This document shows, in pieces, positions 6,608 to 14,313 of a DNA stretch of 15,320 bases. A program made the position numbers and the translations under genes. Location: positions 1 through 15,320 of the forward strand of contig CACXGJ010000053.1 in assembly GCA_902767125.1 (NCBI GenBank), in the 5' to 3' direction. This stretch comes from an uncultured Ruminococcus sp. GTDB taxonomy: Bacteria > Bacillota > Clostridia > Oscillospirales > Acutalibacteraceae. The notes under the pieces were generated by a model. It worked only from the letters and a program-made list of their open reading frames with translations. It had not been told where the DNA came from and did not search any database. Each line of letters begins with the position of its first letter. Position 1 is the stretch's first letter.

Positions 6608-9202
6608 ATGGGACTTTCACCGTTGATGGTGCAGTATCAGGAAATAAAGGAAAAAAATAAGGATGCACTTTTGTTTTTTAGAGTGGGAGATTTTTATGAG
6701 ATGTTTTTTGATGATGCAAAGCTTGTGTCACAGGAATTAGAGATCACTCTCACAGGAAAAGATTGTGGACTTGAGGAAAGAGCTCCTATGTGCGGAGTGC
6801 CATATCATAGTGTTGAGGTATATATAGCAAAATTAGTCGAAAAGGGCTATAAGGTCGCTATATGCGAGCAAATGGAGGATCCATCAACAGCCAAGGGACT
6901 TGTACGAAGAGATATTGTAAGGATAGTTACTCCCGGAACTGTAATGGAATCAAGTATGCTTGATGATAGCAGCAATAATTTCATTTGTACAGTGTTCACA
7001 CAGAAAAGCAAGACGGGACTATCATTCTGTGACATATCGACAGGTGAATTGTATGCCACGCTCGTAGATGGTGACAGTCAGGAAAGCAGAATAAAAGATG
7101 AATTGCTGAAGTTTTCCCCAAAGGAAATATTGATAGGAGGAGATGCAGTCAAATTCAAAACTCTCGCAATGTTTATAAAGGATAAGCTTACAGCGAGTGT
7201 AAGTATGCTTGATGATGAAGAATTTTCATATGCAGACTCGGAAAAAGCTATAATAAAGCAGTTTGGAAAAGAAAATTTGTCTGAACTTGGGCTGAATGAA
7301 ATGAATCAGACAGTTTCAGCGTTGGGAGCATTGTTGATTTATTTGAAGCGTACTCAAATAAATGGTTTAGAGAGAATAAGTCACATCGAGTTATATAAAG
7401 AAAGCCAGTATCTGCATATAGACTATAATACACGAAGAAATCTTGAATTGACAGAGCCTTTGAACAGTAAGAATAAATCGGCGAGCCTTTTGGCAGTGCT
7501 TGATAAGACGAAAACGTCGATGGGTAAACGTCTGATCAGAAGCTATATAGAAAAGCCGTTGGTGAATATAGCACAGATAATCAAAAGACAAAATGGTGTA
7601 ACAGAGCTGTATGAAAATATAATGATGAGGATGGATCTTCGGGAATCTCTTGTCGGAATAACCGATATTCAAAGAATTATTACAAGAGTAGTATATGGCT
7701 CGGCGAATGCAAGAGAACTGCGTTCAATGTGCAGTGCAATGCAGAGATTGCCTGCTGTAAAGAAGATAGCAGAGAATGCCCAAAGTATGATATTGAAAAA
7801 TATGTATTCAGACTTGTATGATTTAGGGGATATATGTAAGCTTATCGATGATGCAATAGTTGAGGAACCGCCACAGACCTTAAAAGAGGGTGGAATAATA
7901 AAAGAGGGCTTTAATAAAGAGCTTGATGAGATAAGATATGATATGAACCATAGTTCATCTATTCTTGCAAGTATAGAAACAAGAGAGCGTGAAAATACAG
8001 GCATACCTAAATTAAAAATAGGATATAATAGGGTATTCGGATATTATATAGAGGTTTCAAATTCATATAAGGATAGAGTTCCCGAAGGCTATATAAGAAA
8101 GCAAACTCTTACAAATGGCGAGAGATTTATCACACAGGAATTGAAAGAGCTTGAACAAAGGATATTGGGAGCCAAGGATCGTTCATGTGACTTGGAATAT
8201 GCGATATTTGATTCAATAAGAATGACAGTGGCGAAGTCACTTGAAAGGATAAATAAAACAGCGAATGCAATAGCTACACTTGATGTCATAGCATCACTGG
8301 CACAGGCAGCTTTTGAGAATAATTATTGTTGTCCTACACTTGCAGCAGACGGTGTTATAAAGCTGACAGAAAGCAGACATCCTGTTGTAGAGAGGATATC
8401 AAATGAGACGAGATTTGTTCCAAATGACGTGTATTTGGATTCAAATGAAAATCGGGTAGCAATAGTGACAGGACCGAATATGGCGGGAAAATCTACATAT
8501 ATGAGACAAGTAGCATTGATAGTACTGATGGCACAGACAGGCTCTTATGTACCGGCAAAATATGCACATATCTCGATAGCAGACAGTATATTCACAAGAA
8601 TAGGTGCGTCGGATGATCTGTCAACGGGACAGTCTACATTCATGGTAGAGATGAATGAAGTAGCATATATACTAAAAAATGCTACCAAAGATAGTCTTCT
8701 GATTTTGGATGAAATAGGAAGAGGCACATCAACATTTGACGGAATGAGCATAGCAAGAGCAGTGTTGGAATATGTTGCAGATAAAAAGACACTTGGAGCA
8801 AAGACTATGTTTGCCACACACTATCATGAATTGACGGTACTTGAAAGTACAGTGAAGGGTGTCAAGAATTATAATATAGCAGCAATAAAGCGTGGAGATG
8901 ACATAACGTTTTTGAGGAGGATAATTCCCGGGGCTGCAGATGAAAGCTACGGAGTAGAGGTAGCAAAATTGGCGGGATTGCCGGAAAGTGTCATCGAAAG
9001 GGCTAAAAAGATACTTGCCGAATTGGAGAATGGTCAGCCGAAACAAAAGCGAAAGCTCAAAAGGCAGGAGGAACTGCCACAGTTGGCATTTACTGCAGAG
9101 GAGACAGCCGTTGAAAAAAGATTGAAGTCGATAGATATAAATGCAGTAACGCCAATGGAGGCAATGAATATATTGTTTGAATTGGTCAAACTTGTAAAAT
9201 AA
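6608..9202 (+). CDS. mutS: DNA mismatch repair protein MutS
   Basis: MutS recognises base mismatches and small loops and, as an ATP-driven clamp, recruits MutL. The 864-residue length is normal. The N-terminal mismatch-recognition domain carries the Phe-X-Glu wedge at F29-Y30-E31 (GDFYEMF). The core and clamp domains include RRNLELTEPL and GYYIEVSNSY. The ABC-type ATPase domain has Walker A GPNMAGKST (residues 622-630), STFMVEM, Walker B LLILDEIGRGTST (about 698-710) and FATHYHEL. Near the C-terminus QLAF (825-828) resembles the QLxF-type beta-clamp-binding motif seen in Firmicutes MutS, followed by the TPMEAMNILFEL dimerisation helix. The ATG has GGAGGAG upstream. It lies 35 bases after ricA and 12 bases before mutL, so the genes are almost certainly cotranscribed. 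Confidence 0.98.
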   Translation: MGLSPLMVQYQEIKEKNKDALLFFRVGDFYEMFFDDAKLVSQELEITLTGKDCGLEERAPMCGVPYHSVEVYIAKLVEKGYKVAICEQMEDPSTAKGLVRRDIVRIVTPGTVMESSMLDDSSNNFICTVFTQKSKTGLSFCDISTGELYATLVDGDSQESRIKDELLKFSPKEILIGGDAVKFKTLAMFIKDKLTASVSMLDDEEFSYADSEKAIIKQFGKENLSELGLNEMNQTVSALGALLIYLKRTQINGLERISHIELYKESQYLHIDYNTRRNLELTEPLNSKNKSASLLAVLDKTKTSMGKRLIRSYIEKPLVNIAQIIKRQNGVTELYENIMMRMDLRESLVGITDIQRIITRVVYGSANARELRSMCSAMQRLPAVKKIAENAQSMILKNMYSDLYDLGDICKLIDDAIVEEPPQTLKEGGIIKEGFNKELDEIRYDMNHSSSILASIETRERENTGIPKLKIGYNRVFGYYIEVSNSYKDRVPEGYIRKQTLTNGERFITQELKELEQRILGAKDRSCDLEYAIFDSIRMTVAKSLERINKTANAIATLDVIASLAQAAFENNYCCPTLAADGVIKLTESRHPVVERISNETRFVPNDVYLDSNENRVAIVTGPNMAGKSTYMRQVALIVLMAQTGSYVPAKYAHISIADSIFTRIGASDDLSTGQSTFMVEMNEVAYILKNATKDSLLILDEIGRGTSTFDGMSIARAVLEYVADKKTLGAKTMFATHYHELTVLESTVKGVKNYNIAAIKRGDDITFLRRIIPGAADESYGVEVAKLAGLPESVIERAKKILAELENGQPKQKRKLKRQEELPQLAFTAEETAVEKRLKSIDINAVTPMEAMNILFELVKLVK

Positions 9203-9214
9203 GGGAGTCAGAGC

Positions 9215-11125
9215 ATGGGTGTAATAAATGTTCTTTCAAAACAGGTAGCTGAATTGATAGCAGCAGGTGAGGTCATAGAAAGACCAAGCTCTGTGATAAA
9301 AGAATTGGTTGAAAATGCAATAGATGCGGATGCCACTGAAATGACAGTTGAAATACAGCATGGCGGTATTACTTTTATGAGAGTTACAGATAATGGTGTA
9401 GGAATTGAAAGGGATGACGTTAGGAATGCCTTTTTACGTCATGCAACAAGTAAAATATGCGAGCAGGATGATTTGGATAATATTGTAACACTCGGATTTC
9501 GAGGTGAAGCACTTGCATCGATATGTGCTGTATCGAAAGTAAGTATTCTTACAAAGAATAAAAATGATAATGAAGGTACAAGATATGTCATAGAGGGTGG
9601 AGAAGAAAAGATATTTGAGCCTGCCGGTTGCCCTAAAGGGACTACATTTGTGGTCAGAGATTTGTTTTATAATGTACCGGCAAGAATGAAATTCCTTAAG
9701 AAAGATGTGGCTGAATCGAACAATATATCATCGCTGATGGACAGAATAGCTCTGTCACATCCTGAAATAAGCTTCACATTTATCCGTGACGGTAAGCAGC
9801 TTATGAAGACATCAGGCAACGGTAAGCTTGATACAGCTATATTGCAGGTATTCGGTAAACAGTTTGCATCAGGTATTATACCTGTATCATATGAATTTGG
9901 CGGAGTGAATATGACAGGCTATGTAAGTAAGCCTGTCGCTTCAAACAGGGCAAGTAGAAATATGCAGATATTTTTTGTTAACGGTAGATATGTCAGGTCA
10001 AAAACAGCTATGGCAGCATTGGAACAGGCATACAGTGGATGTATAATGTCAGGAAAATTTCCTTCTTGTGTGATGAATATAGAGCTGAATTGTTCGGAGC
10101 TTGATGTGAATGTACATCCGGCTAAACTTGAGATAAGGTTTACGAATGAAAAACCTATATATGAATGTGTTTATTACGGTGTAAAGTCAGCGATAGCAAA
10201 TTATGATACAAGGAATAATGATCTGTCTGGAAATGATTTTGCCTCCCATGAGGAACCGATGAAAGCTTTGAGGCAGAGTGAAAGAGATGTACAGATAATC
10301 CTGCCAAGAGCTTATGAAAAAGAGGAATACAATGTTTTTATACCTGAAACGGACAGCTTTGGCAAACAGGAAAAAGAGATAAATACATTTGGCGAAACAG
10401 GAAATTTGAGAAAAGTAAATCTTGCCGAGCATTATAATAAAGCTGAAAAAAAAGACAATGATTTTAGGATGAACAGTGATGAGATCATAGATTTTTCAGC
10501 GGAAATGGAACAGAAAAAAGTCGAAAATATTGAAGTTGAGGAAAAAAGATCTTACAAGCCGATAAAATATATAGGCGAGGCATTCAGGGCATATATCATT
10601 ATAGAATATGATGATGAAAGGATAATGTTCATAGACAAACACGCCGCCCATGAAAGACTTATATATGAAAGGCTGAAAAAGCAAAATCCATCAACCGATA
10701 ATCAGATGTTGCTTGAGCCGCTGACTGTTACTCTTGAAAAAAATGAATATCAAACGGTTCTTGAGAATAAGGATATACTGTTCAAAGCGGGATTTGATGT
10801 AGATGATTTCGGTAATGGGAGAATATTGATACGTTCAGTGCCGTTGCTTTTGGAAAAGCTGGAAATAACAGAAGCGTTTCTTGAAATATCTGATTATCTT
10901 CAAAAACATAAAAAGATAATAATGTCAGAAAAAATGGAATGGATATATCAGAATACGGCGTGCAGGGCAGCTATAAAAGCGGGAAATGTGAATAAGCCTG
11001 AAGAATTGATACATCTTGCAATGGAACTTGAAGAAAATCCTGATGTAAGATACTGTCCGCATGGCAGACCGATATATTTCTTTATTTCAAAGAAGGAAAT
11101 AGAAAAAAATTTTAAGAGAGTGTAA
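9215..11125 (+). CDS. mutL: DNA mismatch repair endonuclease MutL
   Basis: MutL couples MutS mismatch detection to strand incision. The 636-residue protein has the GHKL ATPase half with ELVENAIDADAT, DNGVGI, TLGFRGEALASI and DLFYNVPARMKFL. A variable, charged linker covers about residues 335-450. The C-terminal half has endonuclease-type MutL motifs, as expected in bacteria without MutH/Dam: the metal-binding DKHAAHERLIYE (from D474; consensus DQHA(X)2E(X)4E with Lys for Gln), the ACR motif (A582-C583-R584) and CPHGRP (614-619). The ATG at 9215 has GGGAG at 9203-9207, 7 bases upstream. No clear terminator follows within the 84 bases before the next gene, which has its own promoter. Confidence 0.97.
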   Translation: MGVINVLSKQVAELIAAGEVIERPSSVIKELVENAIDADATEMTVEIQHGGITFMRVTDNGVGIERDDVRNAFLRHATSKICEQDDLDNIVTLGFRGEALASICAVSKVSILTKNKNDNEGTRYVIEGGEEKIFEPAGCPKGTTFVVRDLFYNVPARMKFLKKDVAESNNISSLMDRIALSHPEISFTFIRDGKQLMKTSGNGKLDTAILQVFGKQFASGIIPVSYEFGGVNMTGYVSKPVASNRASRNMQIFFVNGRYVRSKTAMAALEQAYSGCIMSGKFPSCVMNIELNCSELDVNVHPAKLEIRFTNEKPIYECVYYGVKSAIANYDTRNNDLSGNDFASHEEPMKALRQSERDVQIILPRAYEKEEYNVFIPETDSFGKQEKEINTFGETGNLRKVNLAEHYNKAEKKDNDFRMNSDEIIDFSAEMEQKKVENIEVEEKRSYKPIKYIGEAFRAYIIIEYDDERIMFIDKHAAHERLIYERLKKQNPSTDNQMLLEPLTVTLEKNEYQTVLENKDILFKAGFDVDDFGNGRILIRSVPLLLEKLEITEAFLEISDYLQKHKKIIMSEKMEWIYQNTACRAAIKAGNVNKPEELIHLAMELEENPDVRYCPHGRPIYFFISKKEIEKNFKRV

Positions 11126-11151
11126 ATTTTATAGGAATTTGCATAAAAATA

Positions 11152-11181
11152 TTGATTTGTGGTATGTAAATGTGTTATAAT
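11152..11181 (+). promoter_or_regulatory. Strong sigma-A promoter with extended -10 for the coiled-coil gene
   Basis: TTGATT (11152-11157) and a perfect TATAAT (11176-11181) are separated by 18 bases, and the -10 is preceded by TGT, giving an extended -10 (TGTTATAAT). Initiation is predicted near 11188. This element falls inside the upstream extension of the reading frame and so argues against a start at 11159. Confidence 0.75.
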
Positions 11182-11195
11182 TTCATTATATGACA

Positions 11196-11201
11196 GGGGG
11201 G
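11196..11201 (+). promoter_or_regulatory. Ribosome-binding site fixing the start at 11210
   Basis: A run of six Gs (GGGGGG) lies eight bases before the ATG at 11210. The other in-frame start candidate upstream has no ribosome-binding site and lies before the predicted transcription start. Confidence 0.6.
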
Positions 11202-11209
11202 TACTTAAT

Positions 11210-11923
11210 ATGTCGGAAAATAAATTAAATCAATTGGAAGAAACTGATATAGTTGAGCATGGGCTGACACCGGAAGAAAAGATAGATTTTCTTGAAAGGA
11301 AGTTGGAGGAGAAAAATCTTGAACTGACGGATAAGAATATAGCTCTTATAGAGATGACGGCTGCGAGAAATGCTTTATATAAATCAGTGCAGGATGCACA
11401 AATGAAAGTTTCAGAGGTTGTTGCACAGCATGATAATGATGTAGAGGTATATCAAAAGGAGCTTCAGCAGCGACTTGAAGAAAAAAGAAGCTTGCAGGAA
11501 CAGATTGATACATATTCAATAAAGGCAAAGCGTTATGATGAGCTGCAGGAAAGCCTTATAAAAATAAAAATGGATGCAGAGATAAGGGCACACAGCGTTG
11601 TTGACGAGGCACAGGAAAAAGCTATGGATACAGTAATGCTGATAGACAATATTGAAAAAGAGATAGAGCTTTTTCGTGAAGATCTTGTATTTTTACGCAG
11701 AGATATAAAGATAGGTACTCTCACACTTGATGACAGATTGGATAATATATATTTGAGGTTGTGTAAAAATATGGATAATTTAAGGAAAATAAGAGAAGAA
11801 TTTTATATAAAGAATTCTTTGCCATTTGATGAACAGGAGGTTAACTTTCCGTCAGGCAGAGTGCCTTTTATTGAATATCCTGATGAAAGGCCTGAAACAA
11901 CTTCAGATGATGTTGACAATTAA
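11210..11923 (+). CDS. Coiled-coil protein of unknown function
   Basis: I do not recognise this 237-residue protein. It has no signal peptide, no membrane segment and only one cysteine, so it should be cytosolic. Residues about 20-165 are a near-continuous, highly charged helix with heptad spacing (LERKLEEKNLEL, YQKELQQRLEEKRSLQEQI). It includes a segment at about 118-140 (DAEIRAHSVVDEAQEKA) whose Ala-rich pattern resembles the C-terminal coiled coils of DivIVA/GpsB-type proteins and ATP-synthase b subunits. Residues about 178-200 form a further helix (LDNIYLRLCKNMDNLRKI), and the last 35 or so are proline-rich and acidic, ending DDVDN. The canonical DivIVA N-terminal domain is not visible. 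The gene has its own strong promoter and a perfect terminator, so it appears to be a monocistronic unit between mutL and cwlD. A scaffold or polar-organisation role is conceivable but unproven. Confidence 0.75.
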   Translation: MSENKLNQLEETDIVEHGLTPEEKIDFLERKLEEKNLELTDKNIALIEMTAARNALYKSVQDAQMKVSEVVAQHDNDVEVYQKELQQRLEEKRSLQEQIDTYSIKAKRYDELQESLIKIKMDAEIRAHSVVDEAQEKAMDTVMLIDNIEKEIELFREDLVFLRRDIKIGTLTLDDRLDNIYLRLCKNMDNLRKIREEFYIKNSLPFDEQEVNFPSGRVPFIEYPDERPETTSDDVDN

Positions 11924-11962
11924 GAGTAAAAAAATGTGCATAGTATGTGATATACTGATAGA

Positions 11963-11990
11963 AAAAAGCGGTCTTTTTTGACCGCTTTTT
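11963..11990 (+). terminator. Rho-independent terminator after the coiled-coil gene
   Basis: AAAAAGCGGTC (11963-11973) and GACCGCTTTTT (11980-11990) form a perfect 11-bp stem around a T6 loop, with a GC-rich core and a 5-base U tract. The A tract on the 5' arm means it could terminate transcription in either direction. It separates this unit from cwlD. Confidence 0.88.
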
Positions 11991-12004
11991 GAGTTATGAA
12001 ATAA

Positions 12005-12035
12005 GCCTCCGTTTCATATAAATATGATGAGGTGA
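12005..12035 (+). promoter_or_regulatory. cwlD leader with possible Shine-Dalgarno-masking hairpin
   Basis: The cwlD ribosome-binding site is GAGGTGA (12029-12035), seven bases before the ATG. GCCTC (12005-12009) can pair with GAGGT (12029-12033), and TCATA (12014-12018) with TATGA (12023-12027) around a TAAA loop. The result is a two-part hairpin over the site, interrupted by a 4x1 internal loop. The stem is short, so this is tentative. CATATAAAT at 12015-12023 faintly resembles a sporulation-sigma -10, but no matching -35 was found. Confidence 0.35.
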
Positions 12036-12042
12036 TTTTTCT

Positions 12043-12765
12043 ATGGAAAAGCTAAAGGTGTATATATACTGTTCTGTATCGTTGATATGTATATTTCTTT
12101 TCGGTGGATTGCTATATACAGCAATCAATTATGACAAAGATATTAATGTAGTTTCCGAAAGTATGATCTCACCTGTAATAGTTATAGATGCAGGTCATGG
12201 CGGAGAAGACGGTGGTGCATCTGCAAACGGGGTTCTTGAAAAGGACATAAATTTGAGTATAGCAAAACAATTGAGGGATATGCTAGAAGTCAGTGGATAC
12301 AGCGTTACAATGACAAGGGAAGATGATATTTCGATATATGATAATACAGCAGAAAGCACAAGAGAAAAGAAGGTATCTGATTTGAAGAACAGAGTCAGTA
12401 TAATAAACGGTAAGAAGAATAATGTACTTGTGAGCATACATCAGAATAAATTTGAGCAAAGTCAATATTTCGGAACACAAATGTTCTATTCAAAAAATGA
12501 TCCGAAAAGTGCAATTTTGGCAGAGGAATTGAGAAAATCAGTGACAGGTATGCTTCAGCCCGAAAATAAAAGAGAGTTAAAATCTGCCGACAGCAGTATA
12601 TATATTTTGGATAAGGCAGAAGTACCGGCTGTTATAGTTGAGTGTGGATTTATATCTAATGCCGAGGAGGCAAAAAAATTGTCCGACAAGGAATATCAAC
12701 AGAAAATGGCATTTTCGATATATAGTGGGATATTGGGATATATAAATAAAAAAGGGATGGTTTGA
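12043..12765 (+). CDS. cwlD: Germination-specific N-acetylmuramoyl-L-alanine amidase CwlD
   Basis: CwlD is a zinc amidase (Amidase_3) that removes peptide side chains from spore cortex muramic acid as the first step toward muramic-delta-lactam, the mark later read by cortex-lytic enzymes at germination. The 240-residue length matches the family. An N-terminal membrane anchor or signal segment covers about residues 6-27. The zinc and catalytic residues are all present: H52 (IDAGHGGEDGG), E66 (GVLEKDINL), H133 (SIHQNKF) and E200 (VIVECGFISN). The ending (EYQQKMAFSIYSGI) is typical. The gene sits after a strong terminator and three bases before radA, so the two should share a transcript. A general vegetative Amidase_3 enzyme is the alternative; size, single anchor and absence of SH3 or binding repeats favour CwlD. 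Confidence 0.88.
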   Translation: MEKLKVYIYCSVSLICIFLFGGLLYTAINYDKDINVVSESMISPVIVIDAGHGGEDGGASANGVLEKDINLSIAKQLRDMLEVSGYSVTMTREDDISIYDNTAESTREKKVSDLKNRVSIINGKKNNVLVSIHQNKFEQSQYFGTQMFYSKNDPKSAILAEELRKSVTGMLQPENKRELKSADSSIYILDKAEVPAVIVECGFISNAEEAKKLSDKEYQQKMAFSIYSGILGYINKKGMV

Positions 12766-12768
12766 GAA

Positions 12769-14148
12769 ATGGCAAATACGAAGATAAAAAGTATGTATGT
12801 ATGCTCGGAATGCGGATATGAGAGTGTAAAATGGTATGGAAAATGTCCAGGTTGTGGTGAATGGAATACCTTGAATGAAGAAATAAAGGAAGTAACAAAA
12901 GCAAGCTTACAGTTACCCCAGAAAAGAACAAGACCTTCAGCAATGCCGATGAAAATATCCGAAATTTCAACTGAAGATGAAGAAAGATACTACACAGGCT
13001 CAAAGGAATTGGACAGAGTTCTCGGAGGAGGAATAGTTAAGGGTTCTTTGGTATTGCTTGGAGGTGATCCGGGCATAGGAAAATCAACGATACTTTTGCA
13101 GATATGCAATTATATCGGAAAGGTATTGAAGATATTATATATATCCGGAGAGGAATCGAAAAGACAGATAAAATTAAGGGCATCAAGATTGGGTGTGAAT
13201 TGTGATAATCTGTTCATAATGACAGAAACGGATGTAGAGATAATATCAGATCAGATACAGACAGAAAAGCCTGATCTTGTAATGATAGATTCTATACAAA
13301 CGATGAATTATAAAGAATTAAGCTCAAGTCCCGGAAGCGTCACACAGGTAAGGGAATGTACAAATATATTGATGAGAGTATCAAAATCTCTTGATATACC
13401 GTGTATAATAGTAGGTCATGTGAATAAGGACGGAGCTATTGCGGGTCCGAAAGTTTTGGAGCATATAGTTGATGCGGTATTGTATTTTGAAGGCGATAAA
13501 CAGATGTCATACAGGATATTAAGAGCAGTGAAGAACAGATACGGTTCAACGAATGAGATAGGTGTGTTTCAGATGGGTGATACAGGCTTGAGTGAGGTTG
13601 AAAATCCATCGTTAATGCTCTTGTCGGGAAGACCGAAAAACGTATCTGGAACTTGTGTAGCGTGTACGATGGAGGGTTCAAGACCGATACTTGCGGAAAT
13701 ACAGGGACTTGTCACCAATTCAGGCTATGGAAATGCAAGAAGGATGTGTACAGGATTTGATTATAACAGGATGTCTATGCTTCTGGCAGTGCTGGAAAAA
13801 AGGTGCGGATATTTCTTTTCAAGCATGGATGCATATATCAATGTTATAGGAGGATTGAGACTTGACGAGCCTGCCGCTGATCTTGCAGTGTCGATGGCAT
13901 TGGTAAGCAGTTTGAAAGATATGGTCGTACCTGAAGATGTAGTTGCATTCGGCGAAGTAGGCTTGACAGGTGAAATACGTTCAGTAAGCCGTGCAGGTAT
14001 GAGAGTGTCTGAAGCAGCAAGGCTTGGATTCAAGAAATGTATAATGCCTTATCATAATATAAAAGGTTTGGCATTACCGTCTGACGCTGATATTGAAATA
14101 ATAGGTGTAAGGAATATCAGAGAGGCAGTTTCTGTGTTTGGGGGATAA
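12769..14148 (+). CDS. radA: DNA repair protein RadA/Sms
   Basis: RadA is a RecA-like, DnaB-type ATPase that promotes branch migration and processing of recombination intermediates. The 459-residue length matches the family. Domains in order: a four-cysteine zinc finger (C12, C15, C26, C29; CSECG...CPGCGEW); a RecA-like ATPase with Walker A GGDPGIGKST (98-107), Walker B LVMIDSIQT, and the RadA-specific KNRYG motif (255-259); and a C-terminal Lon-protease-like domain from about residue 280 (LDEPAADLAVSMALVSS at 365 onward) without the Lon catalytic pair expected of a protease. The ATG is three bases after the cwlD stop, with only a modest ribosome-binding site (GGGATGG) inside the cwlD end, which suggests translational coupling. 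disA, the usual next gene in Bacillus, is not present here. Confidence 0.97.
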   Translation: MANTKIKSMYVCSECGYESVKWYGKCPGCGEWNTLNEEIKEVTKASLQLPQKRTRPSAMPMKISEISTEDEERYYTGSKELDRVLGGGIVKGSLVLLGGDPGIGKSTILLQICNYIGKVLKILYISGEESKRQIKLRASRLGVNCDNLFIMTETDVEIISDQIQTEKPDLVMIDSIQTMNYKELSSSPGSVTQVRECTNILMRVSKSLDIPCIIVGHVNKDGAIAGPKVLEHIVDAVLYFEGDKQMSYRILRAVKNRYGSTNEIGVFQMGDTGLSEVENPSLMLLSGRPKNVSGTCVACTMEGSRPILAEIQGLVTNSGYGNARRMCTGFDYNRMSMLLAVLEKRCGYFFSSMDAYINVIGGLRLDEPAADLAVSMALVSSLKDMVVPEDVVAFGEVGLTGEIRSVSRAGMRVSEAARLGFKKCIMPYHNIKGLALPSDADIEIIGVRNIREAVSVFGG

Positions 14149-14180
14149 TTTTATAAGCACAGGAATTGTCTGAACAGTTT

Positions 14181-14225
14181 GTTACTGAAGAAGTTTTTTC
14201 AAGAGTACAGTAACCGTCTTTTTGA
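14181..14225 (+). terminator. Possible weak terminator after radA
   Basis: GTTACTG (14181-14187) pairs perfectly with CAGTAAC (14208-14214) across a 20-base loop, and CGTCTTTTTGA follows, giving a short U tract. The stem is only 7 bp and AT-rich, so termination would be partial. The rest of the 165-base gap (14149-14313) shows no gene; TTCATC (14238) -17- GATAAT (14261) is a weak promoter possibility for the deformylase. Confidence 0.4.
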
Positions 14226-14297
14226 TGAGTACAATTTTCATCGCATGGAATAAGTATCATGATAATGGTCACCTCACAGATGATTATTGGAAATTAT

Positions 14298-14304
14298 AGG
14301 AGGA
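14298..14304 (+). promoter_or_regulatory. Ribosome-binding site fixing the deformylase start
   Basis: AGGAGGA lies nine bases before the ATG at 14314. The frame also opens at a TTG at 14287, but that would put this site inside the coding sequence. Confidence 0.75.
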
Positions 14305-14313
14305 AATATACAA

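Noticed and set aside
11159..11209. Upstream extension of the coiled-coil gene
   Set aside because: It would contain the -10 box and the G6 ribosome-binding site of the gene itself.
11948..11956. Extended -10 (TGATATACT) just before the terminator
   Set aside because: There is no -35, and any transcript would start at the terminator stem; more likely chance in AT-rich sequence.
14149..14313. disA or a riboswitch in the gap after radA
   Set aside because: No reading frame of disA size exists and no riboswitch core was recognised; only a weak hairpin is seen.
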